DNA from: CAIUSP01 sp040375675
Lineage (GTDB): Bacteria; Actinomycetota; Thermoleophilia; Solirubrobacterales; 70-9
Direction: 5' to 3'
DNA: 44,555 bases
Assembly (NCBI GenBank): GCA_040375675.1
Contig: JBEIRY010000004.1
Location: 1 to 44,555 of the forward strand
Both the position numbers and the translations under genes were made by a program. Positions 25,102-33,530 of this stretch are shown piece after piece; within the stretch, counting starts at the first letter, position 1; each line of letters opens with the position of its first letter. Under the pieces are notes generated by a model. It saw only the letters and a list, made by a program, of their open reading frames with translations, had not been told where the DNA came from and did not search any database.

Positions 25102-25668
25102 ATGAACTACGAACTCTTCTTGATCTTCGGCGGCGTACTCGTTCTCTCCGCCCTCGTCATCTCATTCATCGGAGCGAGGTCGGACAAGTTCCCTTCTAGC
25201 CGTGGAGCTCTGTTCGGGGTTGCTGCGGTCTTCTTCGCTCTGGTGATCGGAACGACCGCATTTGCCTGGCTCCACGCCGAAGATGAGAAGCACCATCGCG
25301 AGAGTGAGCCTCTGGCAGAAGAGTCCGCGGCCAAACAGGAGGCGGGGGTTCCGGCCTCAGGGCAGTCTGCTCTGACCGAGCTAGCGCTTACATCGCCCTC
25401 CAGCGGCGCGTTGCAGTTCTCGCCCGCAGGCCTCAAGGCTCCAGCTGGCGAGGTCGAGATCGTCTATGACAACCCGTCCATGGTCCCGCACAACGTCGCA
25501 CTCGAGTTCGAGGGCAAGGAGATCGGCAAGTCCGCCACGGTGACCAACGGCAAGGCCAGCTTGAAACTGAAGCTCAATCCCGGTGAGTACGTCTTCTACT
25601 GCGCCATTCCCGGCCACCGCCAGGCCGGAATGCAGGGAGACCTGCTGGTCACCGGCCGCGTCAACTAA
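25102..25668 (+). CDS. Membrane-anchored cupredoxin (type 1 copper protein)
   Basis: A 188-residue protein with two N-terminal membrane helices (about 5-23 and 36-57), a charged and Ser/Ala-rich linker, and a C-terminal cupredoxin domain outside the membrane. The copper ligands are visible: His130 in VPHNV, Cys167 in YCAIPGH, His172 and Met177 in AGMQG, the plastocyanin/azurin arrangement. It looks like an electron carrier for a respiratory chain (compare halocyanin or auracyanin-like proteins). Two membrane helices before a cupredoxin recall cytochrome oxidase subunit II, but the mononuclear type 1 site rules out a CuA centre. Partner enzymes are not in the window. Confidence 0.85.
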   Translation: MNYELFLIFGGVLVLSALVISFIGARSDKFPSSRGALFGVAAVFFALVIGTTAFAWLHAEDEKHHRESEPLAEESAAKQEAGVPASGQSALTELALTSPSSGALQFSPAGLKAPAGEVEIVYDNPSMVPHNVALEFEGKEIGKSATVTNGKASLKLKLNPGEYVFYCAIPGHRQAGMQGDLLVTGRVN

Positions 25669-25704
25669 CGGCTCCCAGATCCCGAGCGATAACGCAGCGG
25701 GCGC

Positions 25705-25710
25705 TAGCCT
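25705..25710 (+). promoter_or_regulatory. Predicted leaderless -10 for miaB (TAGCCT)
   Basis: TAGCCT ends 9 bases before the miaB GTG in a 51-base gap. No ribosome site is visible. Confidence 0.5.
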
Positions 25711-25719
25711 GAAGCCGTT

Positions 25720-27039
25720 GTGAGCAGAACTTTCCACCTAACCACCTTCGGGTGCCAAATGAATGTGCACGACTCCGAGCGGCTGGCCGGCATGCTCACT
25801 TCGCTCGGCTATGGCCGGATTGATGACCGTGAGGTCGCAGACCTGATCCTCTTCAACACCTGCTCCATCAGAGAGACGGCAGATTCGAAGTTGCTGGCTC
25901 ACCTGGGGGATGCCAAGCGCCTCAAGCGAGAGAATCCCGACAAGGTCGTCGGTGTCGGGGGCTGTTGGGCCCAGTCTCTGCAGAATGAGATCTTCGAGAG
26001 ATTTCCATTCGTCGATGTTGCGTTTGGGCCTGGCCAGATCCATCGCCTTGCCGAGTTCCTCAATTCGGACTCGATTACCGCCCAGGGCTACTTCGAGTTC
26101 GAGGCACTGTCCAGCGATCTCCCCGGAGAGCGAGAGCGAGAATTCCAAGCTTGGTTGCAGATTTCGCAGGGGTGCAACAGCGCCTGTTCCTACTGCATAG
26201 TGCCCTCGACCAGGGGTCGCGAAGTCAGCCGGAACCCCGAAAGCATTCGGGCCGAGGCCGAAGGGCTGATCTCCGAAGGTGTCAGGGAAATCACCTTGCT
26301 GGGACAGAACGTGAACAGTTATGGCAGGGATCTCCCCCGGGACAGGCGCATCGGATTCTCTGACCTGCTGCGGAGCCTCGACTCACTCGACGGGCTGGAC
26401 CGCCTGCGCTACACGAGCCCCCACCCCAAAGACATGCGCGACGATGTACTGCAGGCGCATGCTGAGCTGGCCTCTGTTTGCGAGCACATTCACCTGCCCT
26501 TGCAATCGGGGTCGAGCAGCATTCTCAAGCGGATGCGCCGGACCTACGACAGGAAGCGCTATCTAGACCGTGTCTCTTCCATTCGCAGCTGGATACCCGA
26601 TTGCTCGATAACCACGGACATCATCGTCGGCTTTCCCGGCGAGACCGAGCAGGATTTCGAAGAGACTCTCGAGGTGGTCGACCAAGTCGGCTTCGACGCC
26701 GCGTTCAGCTTCGTGTTTTCTCCGAGGCGAGGTACAGAGGCAGCTGACCTGCCCGGACAGATAGATCGAGAGGTCAAGAGCGCTCGCATGGGAAGGCTCG
26801 TGGAGCTGGTCAATCGCAGGGCGGCTGAGCGGTCGTCGAGATTTCTCGGAAGAGAAGTCGAGGTTCTGGTGGAGGGAGCCTCGAGAACGGACCCAACGCG
26901 AATTCGCGGCAGAACGCGCAGCAACAAGGCCGTGAATTTCGACGGACTCGCCAAACCGGGTGACATGGCGGTGGTCGAGATCACGGGCACCACCTCCCAC
27001 AGCCTCGACGGCGCTGAAGTCCTGATGGCCAGAGTCTGA
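25720..27039 (+). CDS. miaB: tRNA-2-methylthio-N6-dimethylallyladenosine synthase
   Basis: Radical-SAM methylthiotransferase that modifies A37 of tRNAs. The 439 residues comprise the N-terminal UPF0004 domain with its cluster cysteines (TFGCQMN, NTCSIRE, GGCWAQ), the radical SAM motif CNSACSYC with the TRGREVSR continuation, and a C-terminal TRAM domain. GTG 25720 begins exactly at the conserved FHLTTFGC region. The next gene, miaA, makes the prenylated base that MiaB acts on; the two overlap by one base. Confidence 0.96.
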   Translation: MSRTFHLTTFGCQMNVHDSERLAGMLTSLGYGRIDDREVADLILFNTCSIRETADSKLLAHLGDAKRLKRENPDKVVGVGGCWAQSLQNEIFERFPFVDVAFGPGQIHRLAEFLNSDSITAQGYFEFEALSSDLPGEREREFQAWLQISQGCNSACSYCIVPSTRGREVSRNPESIRAEAEGLISEGVREITLLGQNVNSYGRDLPRDRRIGFSDLLRSLDSLDGLDRLRYTSPHPKDMRDDVLQAHAELASVCEHIHLPLQSGSSSILKRMRRTYDRKRYLDRVSSIRSWIPDCSITTDIIVGFPGETEQDFEETLEVVDQVGFDAAFSFVFSPRRGTEAADLPGQIDREVKSARMGRLVELVNRRAAERSSRFLGREVEVLVEGASRTDPTRIRGRTRSNKAVNFDGLAKPGDMAVVEITGTTSHSLDGAEVLMARV

Positions 27040-27977
27040 TGCGCGCGACCAGCCAATCTCTTCCTATGGGCGGCACAACTCGGCCACGCCCGGGGGAGCC
27101 GCGGGTGATCGCGCTCTTCGGGCCGACCTCGGTAGGCAAAACGGGTGTCGCCATAGAGATGGCAAGCATCTTGCGAGAGCGTGGGGAGAGCCCGGTTGCC
27201 GTGAACTGCGACTCGATCCAGGTCTATCGCGGCCTCGAGGTAATCAGCGGCGCAGCGAGCCGGCAACAGCAGGAACTACTCGAGCATCGATTGATCGGCT
27301 TCGTCGATCCGAGCGAGGAAATGAGCGCAGGTGTGTATGCCGAGATCGCCCACGCAGAGATAGATGAGCTGATCGAGGGAGGGCAGCTGCCCATAGTCGT
27401 CGGAGGTACCGGCCTGTGGCTCAGAGCTGCGCTCTCGAATCTGAGCCTGATTCCGCCGGTCGAAGACACGCTGCGGCAAGAGGTAGAGAGGGAGATGGAG
27501 GAGAGGGGCTCCGATGCACTGCACGAAGAGCTTCCCGACCGTTTCGCAAACCGGGTTCACCCGAATGACCGAAACAGAATCGCTCGCTGGACAGCGCTGA
27601 TCCGCAGCGGCATGCAGCCCGAGACGGATTCGAGCGGGATGTGGCAGGCAGACCTGAGGCACCCGACCCGGATGGTTGGTCTGATCGACACACGCGAAGA
27701 GATCGCCCGCCGGATAGATCAGAGGGTGGAGGAAATGCACCGCGAGGCGAGTACGGAGGCTCGGTCCCTCGCTTCGTCGGGAGCTTCACGTACCGCTCGG
27801 GCCGCCATCGGTGTGGATGGCTTCGTCTCAGGTGAGCTCGATGAAGTCAAGGCACAACACCGGGCATATGCCAAGAGACAGATCACCTGGATGAAGAAGA
27901 TGCCCGGGGTCGAGTTGGTCGAGCGAGATGGTGCAACCGATGCCGAGCTTGCCCAGCGTATTCTGGGGCAGCGATGA
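27039..27977 (+). CDS. miaA: tRNA dimethylallyltransferase
   Basis: Transfers a dimethylallyl group from its pyrophosphate to N6 of A37. The 312 residues have a P-loop FGPTSVGKTGVA, the DSIQVYRGLEVISG motif and VVGGTGLWLRA. About 20 residues precede the P-loop strand, more than usual, so a start at the internal ATG 27066 is possible. The C-terminal part retains KRQITWMKK. The stop overlaps dapF by four bases. Confidence 0.94.
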   Translation: MRATSQSLPMGGTTRPRPGEPRVIALFGPTSVGKTGVAIEMASILRERGESPVAVNCDSIQVYRGLEVISGAASRQQQELLEHRLIGFVDPSEEMSAGVYAEIAHAEIDELIEGGQLPIVVGGTGLWLRAALSNLSLIPPVEDTLRQEVEREMEERGSDALHEELPDRFANRVHPNDRNRIARWTALIRSGMQPETDSSGMWQADLRHPTRMVGLIDTREEIARRIDQRVEEMHREASTEARSLASSGASRTARAAIGVDGFVSGELDEVKAQHRAYAKRQITWMKKMPGVELVERDGATDAELAQRILGQR

Positions 27978-28861
27978 AGCTCGAAAAGTGGCAAGCCCTC
28001 GGCAACGATTACCTGATCGTGGAGCGCGAATCTCTTCCTTGGGATCTCACCGAGGCGCGAATCAGACGACTCTGTGATCCGCACTTTGGCCTCGGCTCCG
28101 ATGGGGTCTGCGAGCTCTCGGAGCCGGACAGCGATGGCGCTATCGCGCGACTCGCTATCTACAACCCTGACGGTTCGAGGGCCGAGCTATCCGGAAATGG
28201 AGTGCGTGAGGTGGCTCTCTATCTGCACAGCCATGGACGCACCGGCGGCGACACCTTCACGATTCAGACCGACGCAGGTCCTGTCACCCCTGAGGTGATC
28301 TCACCGAGCGAGGCACGGGTCGCTATGGGGGTGGCGGCGACTGCGTCTGACTCTTACCCAGCAGGCGAACCATCTGGTGTGGGCACCGTTAGCGCCGGGG
28401 GGAGAGAGTGGGAGTTCCAACACGTCTCTATCGGAAACCCACAGTGTTCGATCGAGGTGGAGGCTGGTCTCGAGGAATTGGACCTGTCTCTGATCGGCCC
28501 TGACATCGAGTCGGCCGAGTGCTTTCCAAAGCGCACCAACGTGTCGTTTTGGACCCGCGACGGAGATCGGGGCGAGAACGGCTCAAGGATCCGCGCCAGG
28601 ATTTTCGAGCGCGGGGTAGGGGAGACGCTTTCATCGGGAACGGGCGCTACCGGCGCCGCAGTGGCTGCATCAATCTCCGGTCTTGACTCGCCGATCGAAG
28701 TCGATCTCGACGGAGGGACTCTCCGGGTCGAGATCGGTGAGGATATGGAGATACATCTCACCGGCTGGGCAGTGCCTGTTTATTCAGCTGAGATCTCTGG
28801 TGATTTGATGAGCGCTCTGGCCGACGAGGTCGAGCCGCCAAGCCTGACCGGCACCTCGTAG
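27974..28861 (+). CDS. dapF: Diaminopimelate epimerase-like protein with Ser in place of both catalytic Cys
   Basis: DapF interconverts LL- and meso-diaminopimelate with a two-cysteine acid/base mechanism. The 295-residue protein matches the family throughout: WQALGNDYLIV, GLGSDGVCEL, NPDGSRAELSGNGVRE, VSIGNPQC, ERGVGETLSSGTGATGAA. The two catalytic cysteines, normally in CGNG and in a C-G-T/S-G motif, are Ser73 (codon TCC at 28190) and Ser221 (codon TCG at 28634). Both glycine-rich loops, NPDGS and ERGVGET are otherwise kept, so the fold and substrate pocket look intact. It lies with miaA (ATGA overlap) and just before dapL. It is either a lineage-specific active variant, a changed activity, or an inactive relic. 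In the related proline racemase family, Cys-to-Ser changes mark dehydratases. Confidence 0.85.
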   Translation: MKLEKWQALGNDYLIVERESLPWDLTEARIRRLCDPHFGLGSDGVCELSEPDSDGAIARLAIYNPDGSRAELSGNGVREVALYLHSHGRTGGDTFTIQTDAGPVTPEVISPSEARVAMGVAATASDSYPAGEPSGVGTVSAGGREWEFQHVSIGNPQCSIEVEAGLEELDLSLIGPDIESAECFPKRTNVSFWTRDGDRGENGSRIRARIFERGVGETLSSGTGATGAAVAASISGLDSPIEVDLDGGTLRVEIGEDMEIHLTGWAVPVYSAEISGDLMSALADEVEPPSLTGTS

Positions 28862-28864
28862 TCT
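28859..28864 (+). promoter_or_regulatory. Predicted leaderless -10 for dapL (TAGTCT) overlapping the dapF stop
   Basis: TAGTCT begins with the dapF TAG stop codon and ends 8 bases before the dapL ATG. No ribosome site is present. Confidence 0.55.
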
Positions 28865-28872
28865 GTTCGGGA

Positions 28873-30063
28873 ATGGATTCCTCGTCGCAGAAGCCGAACT
28901 TGGGCAAACCCTCGCGCAGGCTCGAGGCGATGCCTCCCTACATGTTCGCCGAGCTCGAGCGTAAGGTCGAAGAAAAGCGCGACGCGGGGGTGGACATCAT
29001 CAGCCTCGGCATCGGCGACCCTGACCTGCCTACATTCCCCCATACGGTCGAAGCGATGCAAGCGGCCGTTGCCGATCCGGCAAATCAGAAGTACCCGTCC
29101 AACCGCGGGCGCAAGGAGTTCAGAGAGGCGATGGCTAGCTTCTACCGGGACTCGTTCGGAGTCGAGCTCGACCCCGACAGCCAGATCATCCCTGCGCTCG
29201 GATCGAAGGAGTGTCTCTACAACCTCTGCTTCGCTTTTCTCGACCCAGGCGACGTGGCTCTCGCATCTGACCCCGGCTACCCGGTCTACACGGGTGGACC
29301 GATATTGGCTGGCGCGGAGCCGGTACTCGTCGGCCTCGACCCCTCTCGCGGTTTTGCTCCTGATTTCGATTCGGTCCCCGAGGACAAGCTAAGGGCCGCC
29401 CGCTTGCTATTTCTCAACTATCCGAACAATCCAACCGGTGCGGTAGTCCCCGACGGAGTGTTCGAGCGAGCCATCGAGCTCGCCAATGAGTACGACTTCC
29501 TGGTCGTACATGACAATGCTTACTCCGAGATCGTGTTCGACGGATACGTAGCACCGAGCTTCCTGGCGACCCCCGGTGCCTTCGAAGTGGGAGTCGAGGT
29601 CTTCTCGCTCTCGAAGGGGCACAACATGACTGGCTGGCGCTGTGGCGCGATCGTGGGTAACACCGAGGCGATCGAGACCTACTGGCGACTGAAGACGAAC
29701 GTCGACTCGGGCATGTTCGAAGCCGTGCAGTTGGCTGGCGCTGCGGCCCTGACGGCGTCCCAGGACCCTGTGCGCGAGATGTGTGAGATCTACCAACGCC
29801 GCCGGGATCTCGTGATCGGGGCGCTTCGCGAAATAGGGATCGAGGCCGAGGCCCCGAGGGCGACGATCTATGTCTGGGCGCCGGTACCCGAGGGCTTTAC
29901 TTCGACCTCTTTCGCGGAGCATGCTCTCGAGGAGGCAGCGGTGATCGTCTCTCCCGGGTCTCTCTATGGACCCACCGGGGAGGGTTTCTTCCGGATCTCA
30001 CTGACCACTCCCGACGAGCAGATCACGCAAGCAGTGGAGCGCATCCGGGAGAACCTTTCCTGA
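28873..30063 (+). CDS. dapL: LL-diaminopimelate aminotransferase-type PLP enzyme
   Basis: Class I/II aminotransferase of 396 residues. DapL turns tetrahydrodipicolinate directly into LL-diaminopimelate, bypassing the succinylase or acetylase steps; no dapC, dapD or dapE is seen here. Family marks: SLGIGDPDLPTF, GSKECLYNLCFAFLDPGD, NYPNNPTGA, DNAYSEIVFDG, the PLP lysine in SLSKGHNMTGWR, and KTNVDSGMFEAVQ. Adjacency to dapF supports the DapL assignment over a general alanine-type transaminase, which is the main alternative. Confidence 0.88.
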   Translation: MDSSSQKPNLGKPSRRLEAMPPYMFAELERKVEEKRDAGVDIISLGIGDPDLPTFPHTVEAMQAAVADPANQKYPSNRGRKEFREAMASFYRDSFGVELDPDSQIIPALGSKECLYNLCFAFLDPGDVALASDPGYPVYTGGPILAGAEPVLVGLDPSRGFAPDFDSVPEDKLRAARLLFLNYPNNPTGAVVPDGVFERAIELANEYDFLVVHDNAYSEIVFDGYVAPSFLATPGAFEVGVEVFSLSKGHNMTGWRCGAIVGNTEAIETYWRLKTNVDSGMFEAVQLAGAAALTASQDPVREMCEIYQRRRDLVIGALREIGIEAEAPRATIYVWAPVPEGFTSTSFAEHALEEAAVIVSPGSLYGPTGEGFFRISLTTPDEQITQAVERIRENLS

Positions 30064-30100
30064 GTAGTGGAAAGCGGTACTGCCCGGCTGGGGTAGGTCC

Positions 30101-30106
30101 TAAGAT
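30101..30106 (+). promoter_or_regulatory. Predicted leaderless -10 for hflX (TAAGAT)
   Basis: TAAGAT ends 8 bases before the hflX GTG, in a 51-base gap after dapL. No ribosome site lies between. Confidence 0.55.
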
Positions 30107-30114
30107 CGGGTTGA

Positions 30115-31503
30115 GTGGGTAAGGATCGAACAAAGCCCGTGACAGGGCAAGGGAACAGCGCAGCCGCCGGGTTGACCAATCCGCGCGCCCGACAGCGAGC
30201 CCTCGTAATCGGCGTGGTAGACAAGGGCCAGCGAGACGAGAACCGTCTCGACGAGATGAAGGAATTGTTGAAGACCGCGGGCGTTGCAACCAGCGGATCG
30301 ATGTTGGTGCCCCGAGACCAGCCCGACCCCGATCGGTACGTGGGTCGTGGAAAGTTGATTGAGATCAAACATGAGATCGAGCAGACCGACTCCAACCTCG
30401 TGGCCTGCGACGACGAGCTCTCGCCTCGACAAGAGAGGAACCTCGAATCGGAACTCGGTGTTCCTGTGATCGATCGCACCGCCGTGATCCTCGACATCTT
30501 CGCCGACCACGCTCATACAGCTGAGGGCAAGCTGCAAGTCGAACTCGCCCAGCTGGATTACAACCTGGCGCGAATGCGGGGGCTCTGGACACATCTCGAG
30601 CGACTTGGGGCGGGGATAGGGACCCGAGGACCTGGAGAGTCTCAGATCGAAACCGACCGGCGGCTCGCCAGGGACAGAATCGCAAAGCTGAAGCGTCGAC
30701 TTCGCAAGTCCGAGCGCGGGAGGGCGGTCAGGCGAACGCGTAGAGACGCGTCTCAGACCCCGACGATTGCGCTGGCGGGCTACACGAACGCCGGCAAGTC
30801 GAGCCTGATGAACGCGATCACCTCGGCGGAAGTTGGCGTGGGTGAACGACTGTTCCACACGCTCGACCCGACTACGCGGTCGTTCAGGCATCGTGGCAAG
30901 GGCTTTCTGCTTACCGACACTGTCGGGTTCATCCGCAAGCTTCCACATGAGTTGGTCGAAGCGTTCAAGGCCACCCTCGAAGAGACTCATCGCGCCGATC
31001 TGATCTGTCATGTGGTCGATGCCTCCGAGCCAGAGACAGAGAGGGAGGAGGCGATCGAAGCGGTCGAAGCTGTTCTACGGGAGATCGGCGCGGAGGATGT
31101 CCCTCGCGTTACTGCTTTGAACAAGGTCGATCTTCTCGGCGACGAGGAGCGACAGGAGTTGCGCCGGTTGTACCCGAAGGCTGTCCAGGTATCTGCGTCG
31201 GATGGCAGCGGTCTCGATCGCCTTATGGATGTCTGGGCGGATTCGCTGCGATCCTCTCTGGCCGAAGTAGAGCTTTTGATCCCGTACGAAAGTGGGGATC
31301 GGCTTTCCGATGTCTACCGCGCCGCCGGCGATCTGGAAAGAGAAGACCTTCCGGAGGGGACATTGGTTCGGGCCCGAATGCGCCCAGAGGAGATAGACCG
31401 CTTTGCCGACCTCAAGCCTCAGAGAGTGCAAAACGGGTTCGACCCCGAGTTGGCCCAGAATGGCGCTCAGAAGGCCGCTGAGAGCCGTAAAACGGGCGTT
31501 TGA
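30115..31503 (+). CDS. hflX: Ribosome-associated GTPase HflX
   Basis: HflX splits stalled or heat-damaged 70S ribosomes. The 462 residues contain the N-terminal HflX domain (RYVGRGKLIEIK, DRTAVILDIFADHAHT), the glycine-rich linker GAGIGTRGPGESQIETDRR, and the G domain with G1 GYTNAGKSS, G3 DTVGF and G4 NKVD. The C-terminal domain is present. GTG 30115 is chosen with the TAAGAT hexamer. The miaA-dapF-hflX order is common in Actinomycetota. Confidence 0.95.
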   Translation: MGKDRTKPVTGQGNSAAAGLTNPRARQRALVIGVVDKGQRDENRLDEMKELLKTAGVATSGSMLVPRDQPDPDRYVGRGKLIEIKHEIEQTDSNLVACDDELSPRQERNLESELGVPVIDRTAVILDIFADHAHTAEGKLQVELAQLDYNLARMRGLWTHLERLGAGIGTRGPGESQIETDRRLARDRIAKLKRRLRKSERGRAVRRTRRDASQTPTIALAGYTNAGKSSLMNAITSAEVGVGERLFHTLDPTTRSFRHRGKGFLLTDTVGFIRKLPHELVEAFKATLEETHRADLICHVVDASEPETEREEAIEAVEAVLREIGAEDVPRVTALNKVDLLGDEERQELRRLYPKAVQVSASDGSGLDRLMDVWADSLRSSLAEVELLIPYESGDRLSDVYRAAGDLEREDLPEGTLVRARMRPEEIDRFADLKPQRVQNGFDPELAQNGAQKAAESRKTGV

Positions 31504-31549
31504 GGCCCACTTCCAGCCTCTTTTGGCTCTTCGTGACCGAGTGAGCCCC

Positions 31550-31555
31550 TAGGTT
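31550..31555 (+). promoter_or_regulatory. Predicted leaderless -10 for dut (TAGGTT)
   Basis: TAGGTT ends 6 bases before the dut ATG in a 58-base gap. The short AGCC/GGCT stem earlier in the gap (31515-31528) is too weak to call a terminator. Confidence 0.5.
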
Positions 31556-31561
31556 CGCAAT

Positions 31562-31999
31562 ATGGAAGAGCTTCAGGTACGCAGGTTGGATCCATCCGCC
31601 AAGGAGCCAACCAGAGCGCATGATGGCGATGCGGGTCTCGATCTCTACTCGGTCGAGTCAGCGCGCCTCGGGCCCGGGCAGCGGGTTTCGATTGGCACCG
31701 GTCTGGCTGTCGCCATTCCGACGGGAATGGCGGGTCTGGTCCTTCCGCGGTCAGGGTTTGCGCTGAGACACGGCATCGCCTTGGTCAACTCTCCAGGGTT
31801 GATTGACAGCGGATACAGGGGGGAGTTGAGGGTCTTGCTCTTGAATACCGATCGCGAGACCGAGTTCGCAGTCGAGCAGGGAGATCGAATCGCACAGCTT
31901 CTGATAATCCCGTTCGTCTCAGTGCAGGTCAGACAGGTGGACGAACTCGGTGATGCCGCACGCGGCGAGTCAGGCTTCGGCTCCTCAGGCAAGGACTAG
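31562..31999 (+). CDS. dut: Deoxyuridine 5'-triphosphate nucleotidohydrolase
   Basis: Trimeric dUTPase that hydrolyses dUTP to dUMP, keeping uracil out of DNA and feeding thymidylate synthesis. All five motifs are visible in 145 residues: GDAGLDLYS, PRSGFALRHGI, NSPGLIDSGYRGEL, GDRIAQLLI and the C-terminal arm RGESGFGSSG. The TAG stop shares the palindrome CTAG with the convergent gatD stop. Confidence 0.97.
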   Translation: MEELQVRRLDPSAKEPTRAHDGDAGLDLYSVESARLGPGQRVSIGTGLAVAIPTGMAGLVLPRSGFALRHGIALVNSPGLIDSGYRGELRVLLLNTDRETEFAVEQGDRIAQLLIIPFVSVQVRQVDELGDAARGESGFGSSGKD

Positions 32000-32748
32000 C
32001 GGCGGCAAGCTTCCAGCGCGCTCTGGTGGGCCGCAATCTCCAGATCGTCGTTGAGGGGCTCTAGCTCGAGCGGTCGCTCTCCCGGTGCGACCAACGCCTG
32101 TCCGATCAGCCAGTCGGCAAACCAGTAATTCTTTGGCAGGAGGGGGCCATGCAGGTAAGTGCCCATCACGCGTCCCTGCCGGATGCCCTCGGTTGCGTCT
32201 TTTCCGTTGTTGCCGTTTCCGTTCAGCACGCGGCCGAGTGGAGTAGCTCCATCGCCGAGGTACGTTCGCCCGCCGTGGTTTTCGAAGCCGGCAAGGACTT
32301 TCGTGCCCGATACCCCCTCGAGGCCGCTCACCTCTATCTCGATGTTCCCGATCAGTCTCTCTCCCGGCTCTCTTCGCGTCTCGAGGTCGCAGAGCCCGAG
32401 CCCTTCGATGGTTTGATCGCCAACGACATAGCTGTGTCCGAGCAGCTGGAAACCGCCGCAGACTGCAAGCAGTGAGGCTCCGGATTCCAAAGCACCCTCG
32501 ATACCCGGGCGCTTACTCGCAACGAGGTCCTGCGCAATTTCGATCTGATCGCGGTCCTGCCCGCCCCCGATGTAGATCAGGTCGGTCGAGTCGGGTTCCA
32601 AATCGTCACCTTCGCCGCAACTACTCAGCTCGAACTCGATCCCTCTCCACTCGCACCTGCGTTGGAGGAAGATCAAATTCCCCCGGTCGGCGTAGATGTT
32701 CATCCTGTCCGGATAGAGCGCGGTGACTCTGAGCCGATTCTTGCTCAC
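31996..32748 (-). CDS. gatD: Lipid II isoglutaminyl synthase, glutamine amidotransferase subunit GatD
   Basis: Supplies ammonia from glutamine to MurT, which amidates the D-glutamate of lipid II to D-isoglutamine. The 250-residue CobB/CobQ-type amidotransferase has the nucleophile Cys97 in LLAVCGGFQLLGH and the catalytic His200 in GTYLHGPLLPKN, with LYPDRMNIYADRGN at the start. It is the last gene of a minus-strand run; its ATG overlaps the stop of the methyltransferase before it by four bases. In other Gram-positives GatD and MurT are directly adjacent, but here one gene separates them. Confidence 0.93.
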   Translation of the reverse strand: MSKNRLRVTALYPDRMNIYADRGNLIFLQRRCEWRGIEFELSSCGEGDDLEPDSTDLIYIGGGQDRDQIEIAQDLVASKRPGIEGALESGASLLAVCGGFQLLGHSYVVGDQTIEGLGLCDLETRREPGERLIGNIEIEVSGLEGVSGTKVLAGFENHGGRTYLGDGATPLGRVLNGNGNNGKDATEGIRQGRVMGTYLHGPLLPKNYWFADWLIGQALVAPGERPLELEPLNDDLEIAAHQSALEACRR

Positions 32749-33530
32749 GGATTTCCCCGATCGCCATGCGGCCCGAACACGAGGAGCTCCGCGGATACCG
32801 TCCCTGGTTCTTCTGGAAGCATTTCGGTGTCATACAGGCAATAACCGACGCTGGCGAAGATCCTCTCTGCCTCGCCCTGTGGGTAGCGCCAGAGCGTTTC
32901 GATCGCGACCTCGGTCTTCCGCGAGCCATCCGGGGCTACCGATTCACGGAGCCGCTCGATCGATATCTGTGCGGGGCCACAGGTAACCCGACTGATCCGG
33001 CTAGAGAGGAGCCATCCCTCGACCTCGACCATGTCCGGCAGCGACCTGGGGGCGAAGACGCCCTCTTCGATCTCCTCATCCCGCAGAGCCGCCAGGCCGA
33101 TCGTTGGTCTCGTGGCGGACGGCTCGGTCAATCGGGTCAAGGTTCTACCTGCAGAGCTCGGCTCCAGGTAGTGGAGAAACTGCATCGGGGCGATGATCAG
33201 GGCCGGCAACGGGTCGGGTAGGGGCGCCGACTCTACCGTGCCCGAGATAACCGAGACCGGAAGACTGCGTGCATCTGCCTCACGTTTCAGGTTTTCAGCC
33301 AATCGCGGGCGCGACTCCAAGGCGATCACCCGATGCCCTGCCTCGGCCAGATGAAAGGAAACGCGGCCCGTCCCTGATCCGAGCTCCAGTATCGGGCCTG
33401 CGCAGGAGTCGGCGAGGCGCGTCCAGGCCGAAAGGTCGGCCGAGAAGGAGCCGAGCTCCAGCCTTTGCCAATCGACCTCGGATATCTCCACTTGCGTCTG
33501 CTCGACGCAATCCCTAGAGCCAGAAATCAT
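32745..33530 (-). CDS. SAM-dependent class I methyltransferase between murT and gatD
   Basis: A Rossmann methyltransferase with the SAM motif I LELGSGTGRVSFHLAEAG, a motif II acidic strand VIALESRP, and later APMQFLHYL. ATG 33530 gives 261 residues and overlaps the murT end by 17 bases; the frame continues upstream inside murT but is not homologous there. It overlaps gatD by four bases. Its lodging between the two subunits of the lipid II amidating enzyme suggests action on a cell-wall or small-molecule substrate, but no specific family was recognised and the methyl acceptor is unknown. Confidence 0.82.
   Translation of the reverse strand: MISGSRDCVEQTQVEISEVDWQRLELGSFSADLSAWTRLADSCAGPILELGSGTGRVSFHLAEAGHRVIALESRPRLAENLKREADARSLPVSVISGTVESAPLPDPLPALIIAPMQFLHYLEPSSAGRTLTRLTEPSATRPTIGLAALRDEEIEEGVFAPRSLPDMVEVEGWLLSSRISRVTCGPAQISIERLRESVAPDGSRKTEVAIETLWRYPQGEAERIFASVGYCLYDTEMLPEEPGTVSAELLVFGPHGDRGNP

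Noticed and set aside
31515..31528. AGCC-TCTTTT-GGCT stem after hflX as terminator
   Set aside because: Only four pairs and no T-tract after it; too weak.
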